Assembly: GCA_963576735.1 (NCBI GenBank)
Contig: OY755170.1
Coordinates: 12,508,567 to 12,572,566, forward strand
Reading direction: 5' to 3'
Source of the DNA: Bedellia somnulentella
Lineage: Eukaryota; Arthropoda; Insecta; Lepidoptera; Bedelliidae
DNA length: 64,000 bases
Each line of letters begins with the position of its first letter. Within the stretch, counting starts at the first letter, position 1. Positions 52,401 through 58,271 of this stretch are shown here, piece after piece. The position numbers and the translations under genes are program-made. The notes under the pieces were generated by a model. That model saw nothing but the letters and a program-made list of their open reading frames with translations. It was not told the DNA's origin and made no database searches.

Positions 52401-54898
52401 CCCTGCGCGTTCAGCACGTACCGGCGCGCTATCAGACACGACGATTGAGGCTCTGCAATCACACTTATACCTTTCATTCTCTCTCTTTTTAAAGGATTGG
52501 TTGCTGCTGGTCCTGTGGCCTGTGCGGTTTCACCATGACTTTATGTGTGCCGGGCAGCTGAGGGCCGCCCAGGCGGGGCAAAGTGCAAAAATCGGATAGA
52601 GTTATCTCCAAGCGGTCATCCAAGGCTCGTGCAGCCTCAGGCTTCTTACTTTCGGCCATGGTTCTCTCTCGTTACTCAAAGAATGGCGTTTATACACAGT
52701 TATAATGAGACATTATTTCACCTTTATTCATGCGATTCGATTGCACGCTATTCAGTTATCATGAGGTCATGAAGACAAAGAACTCTTTATCATGTAGTAA
52801 GTATCTCATCACTCGTATTAAATAGAGCAGTTCGTATACAGTTTTATAGTTACCATGCAATCGAAAATGAACTTCAACGTTAAAAAATCGAGTGCAGTAT
52901 AATTATTTCTGTAAAAAATGATATGTATCAAGTTTGCGTAGCTACAGATGGTATCCCTACGTCACATTTAAGTATCGATCTCCAAGGGGGGCTACATAGG
53001 TATCCATTGTATTGAAATTACGTAGCATCCTGTCTAATTTATATATGATAACTATATTGCCCATTATTGGGTATAAATTCATCCTATCACTAATAGAACG
53101 ACCTACTTTTAGTATTAACCCAAGTATGTTGGTTTCATGATGACTAAATCATTCACATAACAACATTGCAAAATACAAAATAGTATCAAATCTCTGGAAT
53201 CCAGAGTTAAGACAGAGTTCCAACTATTAAAAATAGTGATTAGTATAAATACTAAGTATAATTGAAGGTTCATTACATGTAGTTATAGAATAAGTTACTG
53301 CACACTTTGTCTTTTAAATTTAAATACTTACCAAGACAAGGGCCTTTGTGGACTAGAGCAATTGCTTCTCCCGAACATTGAGCCCTTAGGAGGGGACACT
53401 TGGAGGGGTAGGTCCTGCCGTCGGAGCCGCAGACGGGGCGGTGGGCTTTCCCCACGTTGGCTTCACATTGGCTCTCTTGAGCTTTGCATAACTCGATTTT
53501 CGTCTAAAATTTTAACATTTTTTAACTCTCACTACTTTATCATATCAATTTTAGTTTAATGCATTACTGAGTCTGTTAGCTGATGTTTATAAAAAAAGAT
53601 TCGTGGGAAAATATAACCAAGGAAAATATACAACAAAACGCAGCTGGCTGGCATAAAAACCTATAAACAATACATATTTTATACAATGCTTCCAATAGAA
53701 GATTTACGAGGAAACGATAATAACAAAAATATCAGTGTATCTGTCGTGGCCATATCGTAAATTTGAACACATCATGAAATGATCGATCATTTCATGAAAT
53801 AGTCGTATTTCATGAAATGTTCAACTGTTTATTGGCCACATCGTGATGTGGTTTGGGCAGATCAATGATAAGAAATCGTTTCTCGATATGGCCAACTAAA
53901 CGCGCGGCCTCGTCATGGAATGGTTAAGATTATTTGGTCGTATCGTTAAGTAGTTACATTAATCTACCTGTAGGTAGAGGCGCTGAACACGCTTTGTTTA
54001 TATATGAAGATGGCGGCCGCTGGCAAAAGTGTTGTTTCTCGCAGTAAAAAGTTAATGATTCTTTATTAAGCGAGGAAGAAAGTCATAACAAAAGAGTTTT
54101 CGACGAAAAGGTTCTCGAGTACTTTAACGAAAAAACTGAGCGATATATTAAAAAACGAGTTTGGATCGCATTTCACAGGTCACCCTATTTCTACGGCCAA
54201 GGGTGGATGACAAAATTGTAAAACGTTGACGATTTTATGATCTGGTCAAATTAAGAGTTGGCCACATCATGAAATGTGACTATTTCATGAAATAATCGGT
54301 CATTTCACGATGTGTTCAAATCTACGATATGGCCACGACATGAGATATCAAAGTTACTCTTACATCCACAGATGTAAGAGTAACTTTGATAAGTCAGGTC
54401 CAGACTAAGGTAAAGTAGTTGGTGCATTTTTAGCATTATAATAATTTACTGTTAGGAGCTGAAATTACATGTTTATATATTTCTTATATTAAAACAGTTT
54501 ATAACAATCAAATCTTAGACAACAAACTGATGCATAACGCTGCAGCGCAGCTGATCTTCTTTTCGTAAACTGCATCGAACCTCTAAGCAATATAGCTTGA
54601 CGTTTTTCTCCTAATGGGCAGTGTAGAGAAATACGATTTTCTGAACATCACACAACATTTTAGCAACAGGTTTAGTTCTTATACCTACCCATTATTGGTA
54701 TGGTGGAAACTAGCTGAAACACTGTCATATATGTTTGCCTCTCTCTATTTACATCAACAGAATATACGTTTATTTAAAAAAAAATATCTTATATAAAAAA
54801 AAATAACCACTCACCTTAGTATCCGGAGCCACTGCCCCATAACTGTAGCAAATCACGTTGAGAAAACATAATCGAATCACTAAATCGTTAAAAAACAT
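28333..54898 (-). CDS. magu: SMOC/Pentagone-type secreted calcium-binding modular protein, complete
   Basis: Twelve exons (high to low): 54815-54898, 53332-53503, 52234-52452, 40968-41021, 37706-37911, 36121-36247, 34306-34380, 33865-33974, 32546-32744, 30352-30445, 28610-28866, 28333-28412. All junctions are AG/GT and all phases match, giving 1677 bases and 558 residues. Order: hydrophobic signal peptide 1-~22; Kazal/follistatin-like ~34-84; thyroglobulin-1 91-155 with CWCV at 133-136; EF-hand pair with loops at 224-235 and 261-272; acidic Pro-rich linker ~289-312; second thyroglobulin-1 338-404 with CWCV at 381-384; second EF-hand pair with loops at 469-480 and 506-517; basic tail. This is the SMOC family, called magu/Pentagone in flies, extracellular regulators of BMP/Dpp spread through heparan sulfate binding. 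The extra EF-hand pair between the two thyroglobulin modules differs from vertebrate SMOC. Start chosen as the only Met giving a signal peptide in phase with exon 2. Confidence 0.88.
28610..28866 (-). CDS. magu: SMOC-type gene exon 11, second EF-hand pair
   Basis: Acceptor TATTTCAG, donor [26 protein letters not shown] carries a loop with Lys at position 6 instead of Gly. [18 protein letters not shown] carries a loop with Asn3 and Ser6. Both keep Asp1 and Glu12. A Cys pair links the hands as in EC modules. Confidence 0.92.
29010..29230 (-). repeat. Family A copy in SMOC intron
   Basis: GCCACGGAATTATAAATTCC near the 3' end (with a deletion), ATCGCCCAAAAATCC, ending CGGCACTACACGGC at 29224. 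Confidence 0.82.
29255..29505 (+). repeat. Family A copy in SMOC intron
   Basis: GCTGTGTAGTGTCGGCTTAG to GCCGTGAGTATGTATGTATG. Head-to-head with the copy at 29010-29230, 25 bases apart, so the transcript could form a hairpin. Confidence 0.88.
29846..30170 (-). repeat. SINE family B in SMOC intron
   Basis: ACGTTCACGCCGTAAATCCC, GAAGGGGTTGGCAGAGGTAC, through TTTTTGTACGAATACACTGT to a degraded head. Confidence 0.82.
30352..30445 (-). CDS. magu: SMOC-type gene exon 10
   Basis: Acceptor TTTTTGCAG, donor GGGTATGT. Encodes [20 protein letters not shown], the lead-in to the C-terminal EC module. Phase 1 in, phase 2 out. Confidence 0.85.
30802..31150 (+). repeat. Old family A copy split by a MITE
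   Basis: GCTGCGTAGTACCAGCTTCT at the start, GGGTAATGCC and CATCAACTGTT inside, then after the MITE TACTCAACTTTCGAAAGTG and GGCCATGAGTACAG. Confidence 0.6.
30945..31081. mobile_element. 137-bp palindromic MITE, second copy
   Basis: CGCCCGATTTCTGAATTGAG inverted at the end as CTCAATTCAAAATCGGTCG, with one mismatch and a short deletion. Same family as 11305-11442. Confidence 0.82.
31168..31225 (-). repeat. RTE-like LINE 3' end (family C)
   Basis: ACTTACTTATACTCACGCCC, TTCCCATTGGGGTAGGCAGA and CTATCGATCGCC: a clean minus-strand LINE terminus with a (TAAG)n-type tail. Confidence 0.75.
31345..31570 (+). repeat. Old family A copy
   Basis: TAGGCTTAGAATAGTC, CCAATGCGGTGAAAATCTC, ATCACCAACAATTT and AACCGTGAGTTGAC keep the family order but are highly diverged. 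Confidence 0.6.
31945..32185 (-). repeat. Family A copy in SMOC intron
   Basis: ATACTCACGGCTATAAATCC at the 3' end, CTGTATCGAACAAAACC inside, AGCCGACACTACACA at the 5' end. Confidence 0.8.
32546..32744 (-). CDS. magu: SMOC-type gene exon 9, second thyroglobulin-1
   Basis: Acceptor TGTATACAG, donor [24 protein letters not shown] and [16 protein letters not shown] are diagnostic; ends SRPDC and a short tail. Phase 1. Confidence 0.93.
32768..32960. repeat. Family A 3' fragment (-) next to a SINE B head fragment (+)
   Basis: 32768-32890 is minus-strand family A (ACTCACGACTACAACTCCCA, AGGGGTAGCCAGAGC), beginning 24 bases beyond the acceptor of SMOC exon 9. 32909-32960 resembles the tRNA-like head (ATCGTGATAGCTCAATGGGT). 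Confidence 0.6.
32961..33864. other. SMOC intron 8, mostly unassigned
   Basis: AT-rich, no recognised repeat or RNA gene. Confidence 0.4.
33865..33974 (-). CDS. magu: SMOC-type gene exon 8, start of second thyroglobulin-1
   Basis: Acceptor TCTTCCAG, donor CAGGTTGG. Ends [14 protein letters not shown], providing the first Cys and helix of the second thyroglobulin-1 module. Phase 0 at the end. Confidence 0.82.
34306..34380 (-). CDS. magu: SMOC-type gene exon 7, acidic linker
   Basis: Acceptor GAATGCAG, donor AGGTAAAA. Encodes [20 protein letters not shown] then DPSS, a low-complexity acidic/Pro spacer. Phase 1-1. Confidence 0.78.
35150..35410 (-). repeat. SINE family B, diverged copy
   Basis: GCGGAGGTACTAATTCTTCT, GTTCAGAGTACCTACGTTTA, and near the head AGGATTTGAACCCATGCC. 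Confidence 0.7.
35795..35895 (+). repeat. Family A fragment
   Basis: CAACTTCCAAAAGTGGCTGA and CTCGCCATCCCTTTTTCGAC resemble the family A 3' part; old copy. Confidence 0.45.
35962..36123. repeat. 51-53-bp tandem repeat at a splice donor
   Basis: ACTGACAGT recurs at 36011, 36062 and 36115, with TCCATATATACAAGCATA between. The last copy is the donor of SMOC exon 6 (minus strand T then GTCAGT). The minus frame stays open through the whole array. Confidence 0.85.
36121..36247 (-). CDS. magu: SMOC-type gene exon 6, EF-hand 2
   Basis: Acceptor CAACTCAG. Encodes [20 protein letters not shown] and onward; the loop [12 protein letters not shown] is canonical. I place the donor at TGTCAGT after CCG GAC because only this leaves phase 1 for exon 7. 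Copies of the same donor occur 53 and 104 bases further on. Confidence 0.82.
36390..36545 (+). repeat. LINE 3' fragment (RTE/CR1-like, GACCG...GGAGATC type)
   Basis: GACGGCCGTTGAGGCTCGAA and AGACCGTCGTTGCGGAGATC match the element at 42785-42958. Confidence 0.5.
36620..37440. repeat. Dispersed repeat family E with nested family A copy
   Basis: Left part has CCGGCCAAAGGTATGTCGGG and AAACCGACAAGTGCAAGTCG; right part has TTGTTGTTATAGCGGCAACG and an (AGAC)n run near 37360. It resembles 23090-23440. Interrupted at 36926-37143 by family A. Confidence 0.6.
36926..37143 (-). repeat. Family A copy nested in family E
   Basis: CATACATACATATACTCACG to AGCCGGCACTACACAGC, with an internal deletion at the AAAAGTGG region. 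Confidence 0.85.
37706..37911 (-). CDS. magu: SMOC-type gene exon 5, EF-hand 1
   Basis: Acceptor CTTCAAG, donor [28 protein letters not shown] matches the start of an extracellular calcium (EC) module. Loop [12 protein letters not shown] is canonical (Asp1, Asp3, Ser5, Gly6, Glu12). Confidence 0.88.
38590..38870 (-). mobile_element. Helitron-like terminus plus palindrome-arm repeat
   Basis: CTAGTGGATCGGCCCAGCTT at 38656 is a Helitron-type 3' end on the minus strand. 38738-38860 (TGCCTGGCTGCGTCTTATCA, AGCAGCGGGATCTTATAGTA) matches the outer arms of the palindrome at 45400-48582. Open frame 38600-38866 is spurious. Confidence 0.5.
39190..39801 (-). mobile_element. 0.6-kb inverted-repeat element, copy 1, with fossil ORF
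   Basis: TCGTAGATTTGAACACATCG at the left is inverted at the right (GTGTTCAAATTTACGATATG, then GCCACGAC). Subterminal palindromes such as ATTTCATGAAAT abound. Minus frame 39311-39544 (77 codons, begins [17 protein letters not shown]) is shared in broken form with the second copy at 53745-54341. Confidence 0.75.
39797..40165 (-). pseudogene. RTE-like LINE, last coding segment and 3' end (family C)
   Basis: Minus strand encodes ACMKR-type sequence [20 protein letters not shown] at 39840-39930, the end of RTE-like reverse transcriptase polyproteins. It is followed by the terminus CCCTAATGGGAATTAATAGC and GTGAGTATATAT. Truncated at 5'. Confidence 0.7.
40280..40365 (-). repeat. Family A 5' fragment
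   Basis: CAATACTCTAAGTCGCATTG, CATCCACCCACGGG and TAGTGCTATTCTAAGCC. Confidence 0.6.
40557..40690. repeat. MITE-like repeat related to 62545-62920
   Basis: AACTAGATATCGCGTGGTAT, AAAACAGCCATCCCTTTCGC and AAAATAGCGCTTG match units of the large palindrome at 62545-62920. Confidence 0.6.
40968..41021 (-). CDS. magu: SMOC-type gene exon 4, basic micro-exon
   Basis: Only 54 bases: acceptor AATTTCAG, donor GGTTAGT. Encodes [17 protein letters not shown], a strongly basic stretch that could bind heparan sulfate. It is supported by phase 1-1 continuity and position; more than 11 kb from exon 3. Confidence 0.75.
41546..41760 (-). mobile_element. Short Helitron-like remnant
   Basis: CTAGCTGAACTGGCAAACGT is a Helitron-like 3' terminus on the minus strand. 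The far side (TTTGGTGACGAACACTGTGA, TTATATAATAGATATTATAG) resembles the 5' side of such elements. Confidence 0.4.
41782..42042. repeat. Long hairpin-forming inverted repeat in SMOC intron 3
   Basis: Arms 41782-41884 and 41941-42042 are ~100 bases each and nearly complementary (CGCACTCTCAGAA outside, GTATGCTCTATCCGATGAAT inside). The loop is about 56 bases. Probably a MITE. The intron transcript would fold into a long double-stranded stem. Confidence 0.85.
42785..42958 (+). repeat. LINE 3' end with (ATG)n tail
   Basis: AAGACCGATCGTTGTGGAGA, GAGGCCTATGTCCAGTAGTG, GGACGTCTATAAGCTGATGA then (TGA)n: a LINE terminus frequent in Lepidoptera. A shorter piece (GACCGGTCGTTGTGAAATCT) lies at 41268-41290. 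Confidence 0.7.
43353..43641. repeat. Family D palindromic element with tRNA-like inverted ends
   Basis: Arms 43353-43433 and 43563-43641 are near-perfect inverted copies containing TAAAGGAAAGAAAAATTTCG and the T-arm/acceptor half of a tRNA. The centre (AAAATTCGGAGGTAGG, AAGAAACAAAGGATAG) matches 1985-2250. Open frames here are spurious. Confidence 0.85.
43537..43610 (+). tRNA. tRNA-like pseudogene in family D
   Basis: 74 nt: acceptor GACACTG/CAGTGTC (7 pairs), D stem GCTC/GAGC, T arm GCGGG-TTCGAAC-CCCGC (5 pairs, canonical loop), variable AGGTC. The anticodon arm is abnormal: four pairs CGGG/CCCG with an 8-base loop GGCGTATA lacking T33. It is therefore a tRNA-derived sequence, probably not a working tRNA. 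Confidence 0.55.
43776..44020 (+). repeat. Family A copy nested in Helitron, 15-bp target duplication
   Basis: 245 bases from GCTGTGTAGTGTCGG to (GTAT)n, flanked by identical ATGTTATATTTTTTT at 43761-43775 and 44021-44035. This fixes both ends of the family and shows target-primed insertion. Confidence 0.93.
44110..44420 (-). pseudogene. Helitron helicase C-terminal fragment
   Basis: Minus strand reads [19 protein letters not shown], then after stops and a frameshift [20 protein letters not shown] and [19 protein letters not shown] and [10 protein letters not shown] are the late motifs of Pif1-type Helitron helicases. The frame is broken. Confidence 0.85.
45490..45740 (+). repeat. Family A copy with 8-bp target duplication
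   Basis: 251 bases flanked by GAGAATAC at 45482-45489 and 45741-45748. The right palindrome arm keeps the empty site (GTATTCTCC near 48493). Confidence 0.93.
45880..46796. mobile_element. 0.9-kb inverted-repeat transposon, TATA duplication
   Basis: Ends TGTCGTAGGATGATTTGATG and CATCAAATCATCCTACTACA. Arms of ~130 bases contain repeated TTTTTTGCAAAAA palindromes. TATA flanks both sides; the right palindrome arm has the uninterrupted site near 48357-48375. No transposase; a tRNA-headed SINE is nested inside. Confidence 0.9.
46279..46530 (+). repeat. Second tRNA-headed SINE (tRNA-Ser-like), family F
   Basis: GTCCGTGGCCGAGTGGATAG is a strong A box and GGTTGCGGGTTTGATCCCC a B box, followed by an AT-rich body (GTTAGTATCCCATAATACAA). 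Nested in the 45880-46796 element. Confidence 0.75.
47107..47300 (-). repeat. RTE-like LINE 3' end in the left palindrome arm
   Basis: ACTTACTTATACTCACGCCC and CTATCGATCACCACTTAGTA mirror 47864-48058 of the right arm. Confidence 0.8.
47560..48058 (+). pseudogene. RTE-like reverse transcriptase C-terminus and LINE 3' end
   Basis: Broken frames give [30 protein letters not shown], then [20 protein letters not shown] and [13 protein letters not shown]: the tail of RTE-type polyproteins. Ends CCCCAATGGGAATAATGGAC, GTGAGTATAAGTAAGTAAG. Stops and shifts make it dead. Confidence 0.85.
48597..48727 (-). mobile_element. Helitron 5' end fragment
   Basis: Minus strand begins TCTATACTTATTATAAAGAG (48727), the same 5' terminus as the Helitron at 45069. 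Only about 130 bases remain. Confidence 0.55.
48730..49800. other. SMOC intron 3 stretch, unassigned
   Basis: Mostly AT-rich. A GC-richer patch at 49100-49215 (GGGATGGGAGCAGGTTCTAG) has no recognised identity. Confidence 0.35.
49810..50050 (-). repeat. Family A copy
   Basis: CATACATATACTCACGGCTA to AGCCGACACTACACAGC; one of the less diverged copies. Confidence 0.87.
50060..51420. other. SMOC intron 3 stretch, unassigned
   Basis: No supported gene. A small GC-rich motif region at 51255-51310 (GGGCTGCAGCCCACGCAGG) is unexplained. Confidence 0.35.
51421..51843 (-). CDS. Unrecognised 140-codon single-exon frame
   Basis: Starts [20 protein letters not shown], which resembles a membrane anchor, followed by a basic region. 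No domain recognised. Its length is notable for this AT-rich DNA, but there is no coding evidence beyond openness. It sits inside SMOC intron 3 on the same strand. It may be chance or an old transposon ORF. Confidence 0.2.
   Translation of the reverse strand: MILVFIVLYYKFKIYYIPLAHKIKYNAVVCALFLRICRNVSKISLLTRMKLLDNGYFIVSKLVKWYHNHSDAITGRKNSIHVNLLLFRMAPSRYKQEHIKLLQNFKMPLLFERIVSPRQNNSISRKTNIKLKVHSIIEID
52234..52452 (-). CDS. magu: SMOC-type gene exon 3, first thyroglobulin-1 module
   Basis: Acceptor GATTGCAG, donor [23 protein letters not shown] and [16 protein letters not shown] are diagnostic. Very GC-rich (CpG dense) compared with its flanks, producing long antisense frames that are not genes. 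Confidence 0.93.
52515..52604. repeat. Dispersed ~100-bp repeat, second copy
   Basis: GGCCTGTGCGGTTTCACCAT, GACTTTATGTGTGCCGGGCA and AAATCGGATAGA match 18951-19052 in the CEP350-like gene. Confidence 0.65.
53332..53503 (-). CDS. magu: SMOC-type gene exon 2, Kazal module
   Basis: Acceptor AATTTTAG, donor GGTAAGT. Contains [20 protein letters not shown], the Kazal signature, closing with HKGPC. Six Cys in the expected spacing. Phase 1 at the end. Confidence 0.92.
53745..54341 (+). mobile_element. 0.6-kb inverted-repeat element, copy 2
   Basis: TGTCGTGGCCATATCGTAAA to ATATGGCCACGACA, opposite in orientation to 39190-39801. The fossil ORF begins near 54008 (AAGATGGCGGCCGCTGGC) and hits an early stop. 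Confidence 0.85.
54346..54391. repeat. Perfect 21-bp hairpin
   Basis: TATCAAAGTTACTCTTACAT plus C is exactly complementary to 54371-54391 with a 4-base loop. Lies just outside the 53745-54341 element. Confidence 0.85.
54815..54898 (-). CDS. magu: SMOC-type gene exon 1, signal peptide
   Basis: ATG at 54898, donor AAGGTGAG. Reads [20 protein letters not shown] then GAVAPDTK, a typical secretory leader. Phase 0. Confidence 0.85.
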
Positions 54899-55039
54899 AT
54901 TGCATCAAAATCAGGTGAGAAGGACTCGATTATAGTCATTAATTGAACATCACTTTAAATTGTCAAGTCGATGGTTTCACTCGGTCCGAAAACTTTTTTG
55001 TTTCATATTTGGTAGGATAGAGTTGAATCAAGGTGTAGC

Positions 55040-55190
55040 GGAGGAATGGAAGGTACGGCCGGTGCGGTGTTACAGAATAGACGAGCGGAGTGGGCCGGCG
55101 ACTGCACGCGAGCGGGCGCGTCTCAGACGCAGCGCGCGAGACAGCCCGCTCGCCGCGCCTTCCCCTCCTACGCAACTTCGCTCGATTCAA
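55040..55190 (-). promoter_or_regulatory. GC-rich probable SMOC promoter/5' UTR
   Basis: A CpG-dense block (GAGCGGAGTGGGCCGGCGAC, GCGCGCGAGACAGC) about 150-290 bases upstream of the SMOC start, in otherwise AT-rich DNA. No TATA box was fixed. Overlapping open frames on both strands are compositional. Confidence 0.45.
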
Positions 55191-55199
55191 CACCAATGA

Positions 55200-56360
55200 T
55201 TTCTATATTTTTTGCAATCGTACTGGGCTTTTGGTTGAAACCAGTACTTTTTAAACACCATGTTTAAAAATGAAACGGTTTTGAACTGAACTGTACTGTT
55301 TCTTTATTGAAACTGATTTCATATACAAAAACGTTTTTTCAAATCTTATCCAATTACAAAACTATTGAAAGTATTTAAATCGAATAATTTACATCGCCTA
55401 TCACCACACATATTATTTAATGGTGTGTGAAAGTTCCCGCGATTGGCTGCTTGTATTGTTAGTAATGGCTGTCGCCCCGCTAGACGACCGACGGGTGACC
55501 AGGGGGTCCTACACAATGCAATGATCCCGCACGCTGGCCACTGCTTATTTTAAATACAGTCACATTCACGTGACAACTCATACTTTTAACATAGTCTGAC
55601 TGACATTATTTCCATAAAACTACTTAATATTTTTGTCTATATATTGAATTTAATAAATTAAAACCTAGGAAGACTCTAATAGAGGTATAAACATAAATTC
55701 CAATTTTTCATCCATTACATATTCAAACGAGTATAAATATGTATCGTCACATTTCTACCGCAAACGTTAAAAGTTAGGAACTGCAGATGACATCATTTCA
55801 GAACGAATTTAATTTTAAATTGCATACATACAGTTGACGCATTTCTTCTCAATCTGTGCACAAAACTGTAACTCTATCAAGTCTTTTCTGAACCAGCTGA
55901 GCTTAAAAATATATCAGATACGATACTACCTACCTCTATATCAACTCCAATTTTACGACACCCGAAATTCAACTTTACACACTGCATGAGAAGTACTTAC
56001 TCTACAATTCGCTTAATACTAACATTACGATCGTCTTTAAAATTCTTACTCTACGAAACAGAGAACAAAAAATTACATATTGTTGAATAAGGTAGAGTAT
56101 GCTTTTATGTACGGGAGTATACAAGTTTGCAACCTTCAACTCCGAACTATTTGAACGGGTTTATTTGAATTTTGTATAGACATAGTTCACTGAGAAAGTA
56201 TCTGCAAAATGTGTACGTTCAATTCAAGCATTGTATTGTATCAGGTCGGATGATCTATCTGTCTTTCCTGAAGTCATATAGTCATCGATTATAAATAAAT
56301 AAGTGTGAACGATTGATACTATCCAATAATGGTAGATAAAAGAAAACTTATTTAAAGTAT
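55200..56360. other. Intergenic, no feature recognised
   Basis: AT-rich spacer between SMOC and the SINE cluster. A short GC-rich patch at 55430-55550 has no identity. Confidence 0.4.
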
Positions 56361-56367
56361 AAAAACC

Positions 56368-56740
56368 GTGATAGCTCAGTGTTGGGCACCACAGCCTCTC
56401 ATGCAGCTTCCTGAGCGAAGCGTGGGTTCAAACCCTGAGTCAAGCCTACATCTATGTGTATTTTATAAAGTCATATCTGTGGTTAACTTATCATAGCTGT
56501 TAGCGGTGACAGAAAGCATTGTTAAGAAACCCACATGGTTGTACTTAGTCATGTGACAGTGTAGTAGTCCAAAATCTGAATAGGCCTGCCGTTTATCACG
56601 TTAGTACGCAGTAAAAGCAAAACTTGGGTACTCTAAGTATCAGGTGATTTTAAAGTCACGTGATGTTCAGGAGTATAAGTGCATCTACTCTACCATCAAT
56701 TTGGGGACATACAGCGTTAACGTTTGAGTTTTTAAGTTAG
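56368..56740 (+). repeat. SINE family B, diverged full-length copy
   Basis: Head AACCGTGATAGCTCAGTG with T-arm-like GGGTTCAAACCCTGAGTC; body and 3' part to CAGCGTTAACGTTTGAG. Confidence 0.82.
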
Positions 56741-56811
56741 TTACAAGTTAAGTTATGTACTATTTTCTGTGTAAAATTATTTATATAAGGGATGAGTTAA
56801 AGTGTTGTTAG

Positions 56812-57174
56812 CAACCGTGATAGCCCAGTGGGTAGAACACTCGGTTATCGTGCAAACGACTAGTGTTCAAATCCTGTGTCGGGCCTACACCAATTTGTCA
56901 TTTCTAAAGACATATGTGTGGTTAATTTATCATGCTTGTTAACGGTGAGGGAAAACATCGTGAGGAAACCCACATGGCTGAGTTGTACTTAGTCATGTGA
57001 CAGTGTATTCGTACAAAACGGCGATAGGCCTGCCCCCTATCACGTGAGTACACTGTCTATGCAAAACGTGGGTACTCTGAACACCAGGTGACAAAGTCAC
57101 GTGATGTTCAGAAGTATTAGTACCTCTGCCAACCCCTTCGGGGATATTCGGCGTGAACGTTTATGTTATGTTAT
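56812..57174 (+). repeat. SINE family B, full-length copy with target duplication
   Basis: Head CCGTGATAGCCCAGTGGGTA (A box) and AGTGTTCAAATCCTGTGTCG (B box), ~363 bases in all. The 3' hairpin ACCCCTTCGGGGAT and GGCGTGAACGT precede a (TTATG)n tail. Flanked by TGTTGTTAG at 56803-56811 and 57174-57182 (one base shared with the tail). Confidence 0.92.
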
Positions 57175-57224
57175 GTTGTTAGAAAGCCACGTAGTAGGGT
57201 AAATCCATATTTTTTATGAAACTG

Positions 57225-57320
57225 AGCAGATGAATGAAAGTAAGGAGGAATAAAATCTATACATGTAGAGCCAATGTGGACGATAATGTGAATGAATGAC
57301 GACATACGAGACAGTTAGAT
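57225..57320 (+). repeat. RTE-like LINE coding scrap
   Basis: ATACATGTAGAGCCAATGTG and surrounding bases match the YRANVD-encoding part of the LINE at 47810-47850. Confidence 0.4.
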
Positions 57321-57351
57321 AGGACGTTTTCATATGAGATTAAAAAACTTG

Positions 57352-57592
57352 CCGTGTAGTGTCGGCTTAGAATAACACTACCCCATTTCTACCCGTGGGT
57401 GATCGTAAGAGGCGAGTAAGGGTATAGGGGCAAGCGATTTTTGGACGATGTGGTTGGAGGCCCGTCACCAAAAACAATTATTATAATATTTTTTTCCCCA
57501 ATCAACTTCCAAAAGTGGCTGAGGAATTTATCATTCCAAAGCTCTGGCTACCCCGTTAAGGGATTTATAGCCGTGAGTATATGTATGTATTA
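57352..57592 (+). repeat. Family A copy
   Basis: GCCGTGTAGTGTCGGCTTAG to GCCGTGAGTATATGTATGTA. A GGGCTTTT-region deletion distinguishes it. Confidence 0.87.
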
Positions 57593-57889
57593 AAAAACTA
57601 CATCAAAAAGTATCTAGAGTAATATATAAGCTTATCCTTAAAAGCTGCTGTGTAGGAGTCAACTGGGCGCTTTTGTACAAAAATGTGTCTTTTGTACGAA
57701 CCCCTCTGAAATACTATTTTATTTATATATTAGTTTGTTTGTTTGAAGTGTCTTTCTTTTGCCAGAAATAATATCGATCTTCTTCAATTTATTTGGGACC
57801 CTATTTTAAGTGCAAATTTAAGATTGTATTTCAGTATGCTCTATTTTACACGTTATATCTTTTCGGTACTAATACTTTTGAACATACAT

Positions 57890-57970
57890 ACATACATATT
57901 CTCACTCTATTAGTTCCCATTGGGGTAGGCAGAGACTATAGATCGCCACTGGCAAACCTCTAGAGCTTCA
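57890..57970 (-). repeat. RTE-like LINE 3' end (family C)
   Basis: TTCTCACTCTATTAGTTCCC, ATTGGGGTAGGCAGAGACTA, TAGATCGCCACTGGCAAACC. Confidence 0.75.
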
Positions 57971-57984
57971 TGTACATTCATCAA

Positions 57985-58240
57985 CATACATACATACATA
58001 CATATACTCACGGCTATAAATCCCTAGAAGGGGTAGCCAGAGCTAACGAATTAGAAATTCCTCAGCCACTTTTGGAAGTTGCGTGGGAAAATGATGGTAA
58101 AATAAAGGTTGTTGGTGATGGGTCTCCAACCGCATCGCCTTATAATCCCTTGAAAAGCCCCAATACCGTTAGTCGCCTCTTACGTACACCCACCGGAAGA
58201 AAAGGGGTAGTGCTATTCTAAGCCGACACTACACAGCAAC
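57985..58240 (-). repeat. Family A copy adjoining the LINE end
   Basis: (CATA)n, CTCACGGCTATAAATCCCTA, to AGCCGACACTACACAGC. Confidence 0.9.
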
Positions 58241-58271
58241 TCAAACTATACATTCATCAAATATTACTTTT

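Noticed and set aside
52203..52448. Plus-strand open frame opposite the first thyroglobulin-1 exon, and the similar one at 32562-32777
   Set aside because: Antisense shadows of GC-rich exons; the minus-strand frames have domain and splice support.
54960..55267. Overlapping frames in the GC-rich block upstream of SMOC
   Set aside because: Open on several frames and both strands because of base composition; better explained as promoter/5' UTR.
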